Shown: positions 1 to 9,547 of the stretch, in pieces
Layout: every line of letters starts with the position of its first letter
Numbering within the stretch: the first letter of the stretch is position 1
Assembly: GCF_019084075.1 (NCBI RefSeq)
Contig: NZ_JAHREN010000001.1
Span: forward strand, 3,507,501 to 3,571,500
DNA length: 64,000 bases
Source: Siccirubricoccus sp. G192
Lineage (GTDB): Bacteria > Pseudomonadota > Alphaproteobacteria > Acetobacterales > Acetobacteraceae
Direction: 5' to 3'
Translations under genes and position numbers: made by a program
Notes under the pieces: model-generated
The model's database searches: none
What the model was told of the DNA's origin: nothing
The model's input: only the letters and a program-made list of their open reading frames with translations

Positions 1-205
1 CTTCGCCGAAAGGCCGGGCCGCACCCTCAGCCGGGAGATGCTGCTGAGCCTCGCGCATCCGCGCGGCGACGAGCATTTCGACCGCAGCATCGATGTCCGC
101 ATCACCCGCATCCGCCGCAAGATCGAGGCCGTGCCGAGCCGCCCGCGCGTGCTCCGCACCGTCCGAGGGATCGGCTATGTCTTCGACCCGAATGCGGAGG
201 CGTGA
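1..205 (+). CDS. Response regulator, OmpR/PhoB type, C-terminal fragment
   Basis: This is the 3' end of a gene cut by the window edge. The frame opens at base 2 and ends at the TGA at 203-205. The 67 visible residues are the end of an OmpR/PhoB winged-helix DNA-binding domain: the recognition-helix region reads FDRSIDVRITRIRRKIE and the terminal hairpin reads VRGIGYVF. The receiver domain lies outside the window. The downstream histidine kinase starts inside the last codons of this gene, so the two form a translationally coupled two-component pair. The target genes cannot be deduced. Confidence 0.88.
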   Translation, partial: FAERPGRTLSREMLLSLAHPRGDEHFDRSIDVRITRIRRKIEAVPSRPRVLRTVRGIGYVFDPNAEA

Positions 206-1754
206 GGCCGTGGTGGCGGCCCTCCCGGTGGCCGTCCCGCCACCCGCCCCGCCCGATATCGCCTTGCTGCGCGGTATCCTGGACGCGGCGCCGGCGCGGG
301 TCTGCGTGGTGGGCCGCGATTTCCGCTATCGCTACGTCAACCGCGAATTCGCCGAGTTCGCGGGCAGGCCCGCCGCGGCAATCATCGGGCTGACCACGCG
401 CGAACTGGTGGGCGAGGCGGTGGCCGCCCGGCTCGATCCCTTCGCCTTCGCCGCGCTGGATGGCGAAACCGTGGTGCGGCAGGGCTGGATCGACTACCAG
501 CGCAATGGCCGCCGCTTCATCCATTGGGTCTTCACGCCGTTGCGCGACGCCGAGGGCGAGGTGACGGATTTCATCGTCTTCATGCGCGACCTCACCGAGC
601 ACCGCGAGCGCGAGGAGGAGCTGGCGCGCCGCAACGCCTATCTCCAGGCCATCCTGAATGGCGTCGCGGATGCCGTCGCGGTGGATCGCGACGGCAGGCT
701 GGTGATGTGCAACCGCGGCTTCGTGGAATTGCTCGACCTGCCGGAGGCGCTGGCGGAGCCCGGCACGCCGACGGTGGAGCTGGTCCGCCACCGCCACGCG
801 CGCGGCATGTTCTACCCGAACGAGACGCCAGGGGAGGCGCCGGAAGCGGTCGCGGCGCAGCACTGGGAGCGCATCCGCGACGCCGGCGGGGTGGAAACGG
901 AGGAGCTTTGCCTCAATGGCCGCAGGTTGCAGGTGCATCGCCGCCACATCCCCGATGCCGGCTTCGTCGCCACCTTCACCGACATCACCGCGCGGGCCGA
1001 GGCCGAGGCGGCGCGGCGGGCCCAGCGCGAGGCGCTGCGGGAGGCACAGCAGATGGGCGAGATCGCCTCGCTGCTGGCCGGCGTGGCGCATGAGCTGAAC
1101 AACCCGCTCTCGGTCGTGGCGGCGCAGGCCACGCTGCTGGCTGAGGAAGCCGCAGGCACGCCCTTCGCCGAGCGGGCGGAGAAGGTCAGCCTAGCGGCGC
1201 GGCGCTCCGGCCGCATCGTCGCCAGCCTGCTGGCCAGCGCCAGCCGCCGCCCGCCGCAGCGGGAGCCGCTGGACCTCCGGCAGAGCATCGCCACCGCGGC
1301 CGACCTCATGGAGCACCGGCTGCAATCCGCCGGGGTCGCCCTGGCGGTGCAACTGCCGCGGCGGCCGCCGCGGCTGATCGGCGATCCCGACCAATTGGTG
1401 CACCTGCTGGCCAATCTGCTCGGCAATGCCTGCGCGGCGCTGGCGCCGCGGGATCCGCCACGGCGCATCGCGATCAGCGCGCGGCGGGAGCAAGGCATGC
1501 TGGCGCTGCGGGTCGCCGACAATGGTCCGGGGATACCGCCCGAATTGCGCGAGAAGGTCTTCGACGCCTTCTTCAGCACCCGCCCCGCCGGGTCCGGCAG
1601 CGGGATCGGCCTGGCCCTCTGCCGCACCATCGCGCAGGACCATGGCGGGCGGATCGAGGCGGAGGAAACCCCGGGCGGCGGCGCCACGCTGGTGCTGCGC
1701 CTGCCCTTCGGTCGGACGGATGGTTCCCGGGGCAGCGGCGCCGCGCGACCCTGA
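177..1754 (+). CDS. PAS-domain sensor histidine kinase
   Basis: A soluble sensor kinase of about 525 residues, partner of the overlapping response regulator. Two PAS-like sensor domains occupy about residues 22-130 and 145-260. A HisKA domain follows, with the phospho-acceptor histidine near residue 305 in GVAHELNNPLS. An HATPase_c domain has the N box LLANLLGNACAAL and G boxes DNGPGIP and GSGIGLALC. There is no signal peptide or membrane segment, so it should sense a cytoplasmic cue or bound cofactor. I chose the ATG at 177 because GAGGGA lies 6 bases upstream. ATG 192 and GTG 210, the latter with GGAGG upstream, are alternatives. The signal is unknown. Confidence 0.85.
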   Translation: MSSTRMRRREAVVAALPVAVPPPAPPDIALLRGILDAAPARVCVVGRDFRYRYVNREFAEFAGRPAAAIIGLTTRELVGEAVAARLDPFAFAALDGETVVRQGWIDYQRNGRRFIHWVFTPLRDAEGEVTDFIVFMRDLTEHREREEELARRNAYLQAILNGVADAVAVDRDGRLVMCNRGFVELLDLPEALAEPGTPTVELVRHRHARGMFYPNETPGEAPEAVAAQHWERIRDAGGVETEELCLNGRRLQVHRRHIPDAGFVATFTDITARAEAEAARRAQREALREAQQMGEIASLLAGVAHELNNPLSVVAAQATLLAEEAAGTPFAERAEKVSLAARRSGRIVASLLASASRRPPQREPLDLRQSIATAADLMEHRLQSAGVALAVQLPRRPPRLIGDPDQLVHLLANLLGNACAALAPRDPPRRIAISARREQGMLALRVADNGPGIPPELREKVFDAFFSTRPAGSGSGIGLALCRTIAQDHGGRIEAEETPGGGATLVLRLPFGRTDGSRGSGAARP

Positions 1755-2017
1755 CCCGTGCCGGGACGCTGCGGCCAGCCGCGGAAGCGGCAGCGCATCG
1801 CCGGTTCGCTCCCGCCACCCAGACCCGGGCGCCGGCAGGTGATGTGGACAAGCGCCGCTCAAGTGAATGGAGGATTGCATAAAAGTAATTACGGCCCAGG
1901 TTGCAAGTCATGCCTCCAATCTTTTGGACGCGAGGATGTCAAGGTGATCTTGCCAGGCTCCGCTTCATCCACCTACGCTTTGCCCTGGCGAACAAAGCCG
2001 AGGGAGGTGGCGGTGCC
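1755..2017. other. Intergenic region before the MFS gene
   Basis: This stretch of 263 bases separates the kinase from the MFS transporter. It is visibly richer in A and T than the genes on either side, notably around 1868-1930, which fits a promoter for the transporter. I could not assign a convincing -35/-10 pair. A loose dyad, TGGAGG near 1869 and CCTCCA near 1913, could be an operator but is too short to call. Confidence 0.35.
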
Positions 2018-3346
2018 ATGAATGGAATCGAAAGAAGAACCATCGACAAGGTGATGTGGCGCCTCCTGCCTTTTCTTATCGCGTGCTATTTCGTTGCGTA
2101 TCTTGATCGTGTCAATGTCGGCTTCGCCAAGCTGCAGATGAACGCGGCGCTCGGGCTTTCGGAAGCGGCCTATGGCCTCGGCGCCGGGATGTTCTTCATT
2201 GCCTATTTCCTGCTCGAGGTGCCTTCCAATCTCGCGCTGGACAAGTTCGGTGCGCGGCTTTGGATCGCGCGCATCATGCTCAGTTGGAGCATCATCTCCG
2301 GCCTCTTCGCCTTCATCGGCCCGATCGCCGAGATGGTCGGACTGTCGAATGCCTCGGTCTTCTACATCCTGCGCTTCCTCCTCGGCATTGCCGAGGCGGG
2401 ATTCTTCCCGGGCATCATCTTTTACCTGACCTTGTGGTTTCCCTCGGTCTATCGCGCTCGCGTGGTCGCGTTCTTCATGCTGGCGATCCCTTTCTCGTCG
2501 ATCATCGGCGCCCCCATCTCCGGGGCTTTGCTCAACATCTCCGCTGCCGGACTCGAGGGTTGGCAATGGCTGTTCATCCTTGAGGCGGTGCCGTCGGTCC
2601 TGATGGCCTTTGGGGTGGTTTTCTACCTCACCGACCGGCCGGCGCTTGCGACCTGGCTCAAGGATGACGAGCGGGCCTGGCTGGAGGCGCGCTTGGATGC
2701 GGAAAGGCAGAAGAAGGAGGCCGCCGAGCATCTGAGCATAGCCAAGGCACTCAGCGACTCCCGCGTCCTGGCTTGCGCCCTGGTCTATTTCTGCCTGAAT
2801 GCGGCGAGCTATGGCGTCGCCTTCTTCCTGCCGACCATCGTCAAGGGCTTCGGCGTCAGCAACTTCCAGACCGGCCTGCTTTCCGCCCTGCCCTTCGTGT
2901 TTGGCGCAGTCGGGATGATCCTGCTGGGCCGCAACTCGGATCGCACGCTGAGGCGTCGGGAGCATGTCTGCTTCGCGCTGATCCTCGCGGCGGTCGGAGT
3001 TGCGGGCGCCGGGCTGGTCTCTTCCCCTGTCCTGGTCCTGGGCCTGCTTTGCCTGGGGCAGATCGGCGTCTCGGCGATGCCCCCGCTCTTCTGGCCCATC
3101 CCGAGCGCCTTCCTGACGGGCACCTCGGCGGCGGCAGGGATCGCGGCGATCAATTCGATCGGCAACCTGTCAGGATTCGCCGGTCCTTACATGATGGGGT
3201 ACCTGAAGGATCTGACCGGCGACTTCACGGCCGGCCTGCTGCTGCTCGGTGCCTTCGCCGTGCTCGGGGCGATTGTCGCCATGACACTGAAATTCAACAG
3301 GCGACTGGAGATCGCTGAGCCCGCCACGCCGGCGCTCGCGCATTGA
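2018..3346 (+). CDS. MFS transporter, anion:cation symporter type
   Basis: An inner-membrane permease of 442 residues with about 12 hydrophobic segments. The start of TM1 and the first loop reads YFVAYLDRVNVGFAKLQM, typical of the anion:cation symporter branch of the MFS (phthalate, tartrate, 4-hydroxyphenylacetate and glucarate permeases). A charged central loop near residues 205-245 separates the two halves. ATG 2018 is preceded by GGGAGG about 10 bases upstream. No catabolic gene lies in the same orientation, so the substrate, probably an organic acid, cannot be named. The convergent hydrolase gene begins 3' of it. Confidence 0.85.
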   Translation: MNGIERRTIDKVMWRLLPFLIACYFVAYLDRVNVGFAKLQMNAALGLSEAAYGLGAGMFFIAYFLLEVPSNLALDKFGARLWIARIMLSWSIISGLFAFIGPIAEMVGLSNASVFYILRFLLGIAEAGFFPGIIFYLTLWFPSVYRARVVAFFMLAIPFSSIIGAPISGALLNISAAGLEGWQWLFILEAVPSVLMAFGVVFYLTDRPALATWLKDDERAWLEARLDAERQKKEAAEHLSIAKALSDSRVLACALVYFCLNAASYGVAFFLPTIVKGFGVSNFQTGLLSALPFVFGAVGMILLGRNSDRTLRRREHVCFALILAAVGVAGAGLVSSPVLVLGLLCLGQIGVSAMPPLFWPIPSAFLTGTSAAAGIAAINSIGNLSGFAGPYMMGYLKDLTGDFTAGLLLLGAFAVLGAIVAMTLKFNRRLEIAEPATPALAH

Positions 3347-3448
3347 CCTCGCGTTCCGGGCCCGGCCTGCGCTCCCGCGGAAGCCGGGCGGATGCGCCCC
3401 TCGGCCTGTCCAGGACCAGACCGGGGAGGCACCGGCGCATGGTCCCTG

Positions 3449-4462
3449 TCAGCCCTCCAGGAATTCCCGCACCGCGGCGCGGATGAAATCCGCATCCGCC
3501 GGGTTCGCAACCGGGTTCCCGGCGCGATGGCCCCAGAGGCTCGGGATCGGCTTCAGCACGCCATGGCGGAGATGCGGCAGTTCCGCCGCATTGTCGGCCA
3601 CCCGGAAATAGAGGTCGGTCTCGCCGGGCATCAGCAGCACCCGCGCCCGGATTGCCGCCAGCGCCCCCGGCAGGTCGCCGGCATGGCGCGCATCGGCGCT
3701 GATGTCGCCGGCCTCCCAGGTGCGGAGCTGGGCATGCAGGTCGGCGGCGGCGCGGCGGGCAAAGCGTTCCTCCCAATCGGTGCGGAGGAAGCTGTCGAGA
3801 TCGGGGGCGCCGAGCGCCGAGATATGCAACCCGGCGCGGTAGAAATCCTGGCTCAGCGCCCAGCCGGCATAGATCCGGCCGAAGGCGCGGAGCGCCGCCA
3901 CCGGCTCTGCCGCGAAGCGCCCGTGGCCGCGATGCTCGGGCGCCGCCTCCAGCACCGCCAGCAGACCCTTGAGGAAGACCCGGTTGTGCACGCTGGTCCG
4001 GGCGCTGCCGCAGACCACGACGATGCGCGCCACCGCATCGGGGAAGGCGGCGGCCCAGTGATAGGCCTGCTGCGCTCCCATGGACCAGCCGTAGACGCCG
4101 TGCAGCCGCTCGATCCCCCAGACCTCCCGCAGCAGCCGCGCCTGCGCGCCGACATTGTCCCAGGCGGTGACCAGCTCCGGCCAGGCCGGCGTATTGCTGG
4201 GGGAGCTGGAGAGGCCATTGCCGAACATGTTCGGTACCACCACGAACCAGCGCCTCGGGTCGAGGATGCCGTCCGGGCCGATCAGCCATTCGATGTCCGG
4301 GTGCTGCGCCCCGTAGCTGGTGGGGTAGAGCACCACATTGTCCCGTGCCGCGGAGAGCGTGCCATGCGCCCGCCAGTGCAGCCGCGCCTCCGGCAGCACG
4401 CCGCCGGCATGCAGCGGCAGGTCGCCGCAGGCGAAGACTCCTTCGGTGATCGGCCAGCCCAT
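3449..4462 (-). CDS. Alpha/beta hydrolase, homoserine O-acetyltransferase (MetX)-like
   Basis: A cytoplasmic alpha/beta-fold enzyme of about 337 residues. The nucleophile elbow GWSMGAQQ places Ser at about residue 127. The acid is Asp near 283 in GETDLYF and the base is His near 312 in WGHRAGNP. The spacing and the opening ARDNVVLYPTSYG are those of the MetX/COG2021 family, where members acylate homoserine or hydrolyse esters. Methionine-pathway neighbours are missing, so acetyltransferase activity is not assured. An AGGAGG lies 8 bases before the ATG at 4462. A second ATG at 4468 is too close to it, and longer upstream readings have no support. Confidence 0.75.
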   Translation of the reverse strand: MGWPITEGVFACGDLPLHAGGVLPEARLHWRAHGTLSAARDNVVLYPTSYGAQHPDIEWLIGPDGILDPRRWFVVVPNMFGNGLSSSPSNTPAWPELVTAWDNVGAQARLLREVWGIERLHGVYGWSMGAQQAYHWAAAFPDAVARIVVVCGSARTSVHNRVFLKGLLAVLEAAPEHRGHGRFAAEPVAALRAFGRIYAGWALSQDFYRAGLHISALGAPDLDSFLRTDWEERFARRAAADLHAQLRTWEAGDISADARHAGDLPGALAAIRARVLLMPGETDLYFRVADNAAELPHLRHGVLKPIPSLWGHRAGNPVANPADADFIRAAVREFLEG

Positions 4463-4565
4463 GCCCATGCCCTCCTGCCCCGCCGCCGGATGGTCGGCCC
4501 TGCGGGCCGCAACGGCAAGCAACCCTGCCGGCCGCAACGGCAAGCATGGCCCGGCGTGGGCAGGA

Positions 4566-6672
4566 TCAGGCGGCGCCGAGCACCTCGCGCAATTCGGCCG
4601 CCAGGGATTCCAGGTTGAAGGGCTTCTTCAGCAGGCGCACGGGGGCATTGCCGAGTGCCGCCTCGCGCACCGCGACGCCGCGCGCATGGCCCGTGGTGAA
4701 CAGCACCTTCAGGCCGGGATGGCGCCGCACCGCCTCCTCCGCCAGGCGGCGGCCATCCATCTCGGGCATGATGATATCCGTGAAGAGCAGCGCGATCTCC
4801 GGGTGCTGGCCAAGCAGCCGGAGCGCGATGGAGGGCAGCGCCGCCTCCAGCACGGTGAAGCCGAGCTCCCGCAGCGCACCGGCGCTCATCTGCCGCACCC
4901 GGTCATCATCCTCCACCACCAGCACCGTCTCGCCCTGGCCGGGCGGCGGCAAGGGCGGCATGGCCACGGCGACGGCCTCGTCGGGCATCGGCCCGGAATG
5001 GCGGGGCAGGTACAGCCGGACCGTGGTGCCGCGACCGGGCAGGCTCTCGATCTCCGCATGGCCGCCGGACTGCCTGGCGAAGCCATAGACCTGCGACAGG
5101 CCAAGCCCGGTGCCGTGGCCGGTCTCCTTGGTGGTGAAGAAGGGCTCGAAGGCGCGCGCCGCGACCTCGGGCGGCATACCGGCGCCGGTATCGGTGACCG
5201 AGATCACGACATGGTCGCCCAATGGCAAGCCATCCGGCTGCACGGCCGCGCTGGGCTCGCCAGGCCGGTTCGCGGTTTCCACGGTCAATCGGCCATCGCC
5301 CGCCATGGCGTCGCGGGCATTGACGGCCAGGTTGAGGATGGCGTTCTCCAACTGGTTTGCATCCGCGAAGACCGGCCACAGCCCGCCGGCCAGCACGGTC
5401 TGCACCGTGATCCGCTCCCCCAGCGTGCGCCGCAGCAACTCCACCATGCCGGAGACCAGGCGGTTGGCATCCAGCGGCCTGGGGTCCAGCGACTGGCGGC
5501 GGGAGAAGGCCAGCAGCCGCTGGGTCAGGCTGGCGGCCCGCTGCGCGCCCTCCAGCGCGGCTGCGATATAGCGGCCGGTATCGCCCTCGCCCCGTTCCAG
5601 CCGGCGCCGCAGCAATTGCAGGCTGCCGACCACGACCGCCAGGTGGTTGTTGAAATCATGCGCGATGCCGCCGGTGAGCTGGCCGACGCTCTCCATCTTC
5701 TGGGATTGGCGCAGCCCCTCCTCGGCCACCAGGCGCCGTTCCGCCTCCTGCTTCGCCTGCAGCAGCGCCGCCTGCTCCGCCTGCGCCCGGACCAGTGCGA
5801 GCCAGGACACCAGCAGCAGGGTCAGTGCCGCGACGGCGGCGACCGCGCCATAGGCCACCAGGTTCTGCCGCCAGGGGCCGAGCAGCGCTTCGGGTTCAGC
5901 CCCGAAGGAGACATAGGCGGGGTAGGAGGCAACCTTGCGGAAGGCGAATATCCTCTCCTTGCCATCCAGCCTGGAGGCGCCGCGCCGAAGACCGCCTTCC
6001 GGCGATTCGGCGATGCCCTGCATCAGCGGACTGTCCGGCGGCAGGCGCCGGCGGGCATTGGGGGCAAGCTCGGGTTCACGGGCCAGGATCTCGCCATCGG
6101 CGCGGGCCAGCAGCGCGGCATGGGTGAAGGGGGGGCGCCGCCTCCTCGAAGAAGTTGGCGAAATAGGCCGGGCTGAGCGCCACATGGATGATGCCGTCAA
6201 AGCGGCCATCGGGGGTCGAGCGTCGGCGGCTGAGGGCGAAGGAGGCGATCTGCGTGGCCCGGCCGACGAAGGCCGTGCTCAGATAGGTTCCGGCGTCGCG
6301 GTCCCGCTGCGCGGCGAAGAAGTCACGGCCGGCGATGCCGGTGCCAGCCTCCCAGTCCTGGCTGCCGGCGCGGACGATACCTGCCGCATCGGTGATCCAG
6401 ATCGAGACAAGCTGGTCGCGTGGCGCCTCCAGCGTGCGGAGGAAGGTGCTGGTCTCCGGCGCCGAGATTGCGTCCCAGTCGAGGTGCCGCACCCGGTCGT
6501 CCACGCGCCCAAGCACCAGATCGGCGGTGTCGAAGATCTTCGCGGCTTGCTCATGCATGATGGCGGCGGTGCGCTCGATCCGGTCCGTGCCCTCGCGCAG
6601 CACCTCGGCGCGGTTCCACCAGGCCGCGGCGCCGAAGACCACGGCGGGCACCAGCAGCGCCGCCGCCATCAC
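4566..6672 (-). CDS. Membrane hybrid histidine kinase with receiver domain (apparent frameshift)
   Basis: The product would be about 700 residues: an N-terminal membrane anchor (about 1-18), a periplasmic Cache-like sensor region, a second membrane segment ([19 protein letters not shown]), then HisKA with the histidine in [14 protein letters not shown]. An HATPase_c domain ([20 protein letters not shown]) and a C-terminal receiver ([23 protein letters not shown]) follow. The frame breaks at a run of seven G at 6129-6135. With six G the two halves join as [22 protein letters not shown] 6672 or ATG 6669 are the possible starts. It faces left next to the leftward tadG/tadE genes, so a role in pilus or surface signalling is possible but unproven. 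Confidence 0.8.
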
Positions 6673-7029
6673 GGCCTGATGCAGGCGGACCGAGCTCAGC
6701 CGGAGCCTCCTGGCCGGGTTCGGCGGGGATGACGGGCCAGGGCTGCCGTGGAACGCGGCAGATGGCGGGATCGACTGGTCAGGCAGGCGGAGGCTTCCTA
6801 TCCCTTTGCCGCTCTCCTGGCCACGACCCCCGCTGCAGGGGCATGGCGACGGCGCGGCCCGGACGCTGCCGGCGACAGGTCCTTGCCCGCCATTATCCTC
6901 CAGTCCCGGGCCGGCCGCCAGAACAGGTGTCCCTGGCGGCCCGGCGAAGGACCGCCCGACCTCGATGCGCGAATCCTGGGCGCGGCCACCGGCCGGATCA
7001 TGTGCCGGAAGCAGCCCCAGGGCGGGCCG
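6673..7029. other. Intergenic region, no gene seen
   Basis: This 357-base gap lies between the hybrid kinase and the last leftward tad gene. No open frame has a recognisable product or codon pattern. A short stem, CTGCCG at 6743-6748 with CGGCAG at 6756-6761, could be a weak terminator or mRNA end structure. It has no T tract on either strand. The kinase promoter should lie in the left part. Confidence 0.4.
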
Positions 7030-7456
7030 TCAGGACACGACGAACCGCATCGAGACGCTTTCGTCGATCCGGCCCAGCCGCCCCCGCAGGAGGGGCGCCA
7101 TGAAGCTGAAGGCATAGCTCGCCGTGACATCCACGCGGGTGAGGTTGGTGGTGTTCCCGGTGGAATTCGGCGGGTAGATGCAAAGCTGCAGCGTCAGCAG
7201 CGCCGGATCCAGGATCGGGGCGCGGGGGGGCATAGGTCGAGACGGGGTTGCTGCAGCCGGCGGTGGCATTGAGCGTCGCCGTGCGCGCGACCTCGCCGAC
7301 CAGGTAGCTGAGGGACTGGGCCGAGAAGAAATAGCGGCCAAGATCGATGCTGACGAAGATCATCGTGATCAGGCAGCCGATGGACAGCGCCACTTCCAGC
7401 GCCACCACGCCGCGGCGCCCAAGCCGGCGCGGGCTATTGCACGCGCAGGGTGACAT
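7030..7456 (-). CDS. TadE/TadF-like pseudopilin (apparent frameshift)
   Basis: This encodes a minor pseudopilin of the Tad secretion system, anchored in the inner membrane. The N-terminus RRGVVALEVALSIGCLIT is a prepilin-like signal: basic residues, Gly, then a hydrophobic helix with Glu at the fifth mature position. The frame breaks in a run of seven G at 7224-7230. With six G the protein continues as VSTYAPRAPILDPALLTLQL and ends SMRFVVS, about 141 residues. The start at 7456 overlaps the end of tadE by 23 bases, which suggests coupling. The family is usually processed by the TadV peptidase, encoded divergently about 2.5 kb away. Confidence 0.75.
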
Positions 7457-7862
7457 TGCTCGTCACGGAGGTAATGCTGGTGAAATGATAGGCGCTGAAC
7501 GGCCTGGTGGCCCGGACCGTCGTCACGCGGATTCCGCTGCAAACCTCCGCGCAGGCGGTGGCGCTGGTCGTGCCGCCGGCGCATTGGCACTCGGTCGCGA
7601 CGCTGACATCAGTCCAGCCGCCCAGCGCGCCGGTGACGCGGGCATTGATGCCGGCCACGTCATCGGGAAAGGACAGCGCATATTGCGCCCCGGCCCGCAC
7701 GGCATTCGACAGGCGCATGCTCTGGGCAATGGCGCGGCCGTAATCGACGGTGGCCAGCATCAGCAGGACCAGCACCGGCACCACCAGAGCGAATTCCAGG
7801 GCCGCGACACCACGGCGGCTCCGCAATCGCCAGCGCCGGGCGGCCGGGGCAAGCGGAAGCAT
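7434..7862 (-). CDS. tadE: TadE-family pseudopilin
   Basis: A protein of 142 residues with the TadE signature: a basic leader ending RSRRG, then VAALEFALVVPVLVLLMLATV as a type IV prepilin-like hydrophobic helix with Glu at position 5. The remainder is a small periplasmic domain with four cysteines around residues 90-108, which may form disulfides. TadE is processed by the prepilin peptidase and is needed for Flp pilus assembly. Its ATG shares one base with the stop of tadG (TGATG at 7860-7864), so translation is coupled. Confidence 0.85.
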   Translation of the reverse strand: MLPLAPAARRWRLRSRRGVAALEFALVVPVLVLLMLATVDYGRAIAQSMRLSNAVRAGAQYALSFPDDVAGINARVTGALGGWTDVSVATECQCAGGTTSATACAEVCSGIRVTTVRATRPFSAYHFTSITSVTSNVTLRVQ

Positions 7863-9271
7863 CAGCCGTCCACCAGCCTGAGGATCTGCGGCGTTGGCAC
7901 CGCCGTGCCCATGGCGGTGCAGCCGCCGGTGCTGAGCTGCGTGTTACCGCCGAGGGAGAGCGAGCCCACGACCATGACGGTGCAGCCATTCACCTGGCTG
8001 GTGCTGCCGCCATTCAGGCTCGCCGCGATATTCGGCGCCACCACGGCGCCGTTCAGGCTGATGCTTGCGCCGCCATTGATGCTCACCTGCGTCGTGCCAC
8101 CCGAAGGAACCCAGCGCGCGTTCGGATCGCGGAAGATCAGTACCCCTGAGAGGTCGGAATTCGAGCCGTTGGTGCTGGCCGGATTCGATCGGGGCGCGGA
8201 GAGCTGGACGGTGCCGTTGGTGTTGATGCCGACGCTGCCGATGGCGTTGGTGGCATTGCCGGTCAGCACGATGGTCACGCCGCGGCCTCCCGTGCAATCC
8301 GGGCAGGTCAGGCTGCCGCTGTTGATCTTGAAATCGCCGCCGCGGATGTAGTAGGTGCCGGGCGTCATCACCGTGGTGTTGTTGCCGGAGAGGGTGATCG
8401 AGGTATAGCAGGTGGAGCCAGACTCCCAGGGCAGCAGCGTGGCCCCGGTTTGGGCATTGATGCAGGAACTCGGGAAGTTGGCCGGCGGCTGGAAGCTGTT
8501 CAGCGCCGCATAGGGGTTCCTGACCGGCGGCTGGTAGCTCGAAGGCGGGCTGCCAAGGACCAGTTTGCCCGCCGACACGGACTCGGCACAGCCACGGCAG
8601 CCACCGGTCGTCACGATGCCGGAGGCGGTGACGGTGAAGCTCCCATTGGCGATCGACCCGCCGGACCCCGCCTGGAAGGCATCGCCCGCCTTGTAGTTGG
8701 AAGCGAGCGCGCAGCCCGGCGCGGTAGCTATGGTGTTGTTGCCGATGGCGATGCTGCCGCTGAGCGTCAGGACGCAGGCGCCCTTCGACATATCCGCCGC
8801 CACCGCGCGGGAGGTGGCGCGCACGACCGTGGCCTGTTGCAGCAGCACGCGAGCGAGCAGCAATGGCTGGGTCTGCTGCACCACCACCCGCACCGAGCGC
8901 GGCGTGCTGGCGGTATCCGCCGTGACCGTGACCACGGTCGCCCCGCCGGCGGTGAAGCCGTTCCGGGAGACGACATCGGTGCCCATGCTCACGGCCGTTT
9001 GGGTCGATCCCGTCTCCGCCAGGGTTTTGATCGCAGCGAAGGCCGCTGCATCCGCCGCGTTCTGGGCGTGGCGGCGGACCAGGTACCAGTTGCCGGCCTC
9101 GGTCGCGAAGGCGGCCATGCCGATGACCGAACTGGCGGCGGCGGCCATGACCAGCGCCGCCGCGCCACGACGGTCCCGCCCGAGCGACTGCAGAATGCGC
9201 CTCACACCGGAAGCGGCTGCCACGGGCGAGCGGGCCTTGATGCCCCGTGGGATGTCGATCGGGTGCCGCAT
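7862..9271 (-). CDS. tadG: TadG-like Flp pilus assembly protein
   Basis: A protein of 469 residues, first in the leftward tadG-tadE-tadE/F group. Residues about 33-75 (DRRGAAALVMAAAASSVI followed by GNWYLVRRHAQNAADAAA) form the TadE/TadG-like N-terminal helix and the conserved segment after it. The long C-terminal part is rich in Gly, Ser, Asn and Thr and should be periplasmic or surface exposed. It contains CPDCTGGRG and other paired cysteines. In other Tad systems TadG is a minor, tip-associated or outer-membrane-interacting component. GGAGGA lies just upstream of the ATG. The gene diverges from flp across 374 bases, so the two arms of the locus can be co-regulated. Confidence 0.8.
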   Translation of the reverse strand: MRHPIDIPRGIKARSPVAAASGVRRILQSLGRDRRGAAALVMAAAASSVIGMAAFATEAGNWYLVRRHAQNAADAAAFAAIKTLAETGSTQTAVSMGTDVVSRNGFTAGGATVVTVTADTASTPRSVRVVVQQTQPLLLARVLLQQATVVRATSRAVAADMSKGACVLTLSGSIAIGNNTIATAPGCALASNYKAGDAFQAGSGGSIANGSFTVTASGIVTTGGCRGCAESVSAGKLVLGSPPSSYQPPVRNPYAALNSFQPPANFPSSCINAQTGATLLPWESGSTCYTSITLSGNNTTVMTPGTYYIRGGDFKINSGSLTCPDCTGGRGVTIVLTGNATNAIGSVGINTNGTVQLSAPRSNPASTNGSNSDLSGVLIFRDPNARWVPSGGTTQVSINGGASISLNGAVVAPNIAASLNGGSTSQVNGCTVMVVGSLSLGGNTQLSTGGCTAMGTAVPTPQILRLVDG

Positions 9272-9506
9272 CGCTCCTCCTGCCCCGATGGATTGGGTAT
9301 CATAAGTTGAAGATCAAGAGGCAAGATGCCCGTTAATCTTGCCACAAGCCAGAACGATTCCGCACTGATTTGCGGGGCGATGTCACGAATTGTTGAGGAT
9401 GCGCAGCGACATCAAGGTTTTGTGTGCGCTGACGGCTTGCCCCACGATATATGCTATTCCGCGCAATTGAGGCTGGTCATTCCCTAAAAGGTAGCAGAAC
9501 GAAGCT

Positions 9507-9521
9507 TTAAGATTAGCTTGA
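9507..9521 (+). promoter_or_regulatory. Candidate CtrA-binding site upstream of flp
   Basis: TTAA, seven bases, then TTGA matches seven of the eight fixed positions of the alphaproteobacterial CtrA consensus TTAA-N7-TTAA. It overlaps a possible -35 element (TTGACC at 9518). In Caulobacter the pilin gene is activated by CtrA, so the position is biologically plausible. A single near match in an AT-rich stretch can occur by chance. Confidence 0.35.
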
Positions 9522-9547
9522 CCTGTGATACACAACTTATAGGATCA

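Noticed and set aside
4338..6176. Long plus-strand frame (612 codons) opposite the hybrid kinase
   Set aside because: It is the GC-rich antisense shadow of a recognised kinase. The product is Gly/Arg/His-rich without any domain, and several other antisense frames behave alike (25604-27136, 27280-29523, 31637-33811, 43961-46426, 50082-52205, 61696-63738).
9518..9543. A sigma-70 promoter TTGACC/TATAGG for flp
   Set aside because: The spacing is 14 bases, too short for a standard promoter. It is kept only as a remark under the control region.
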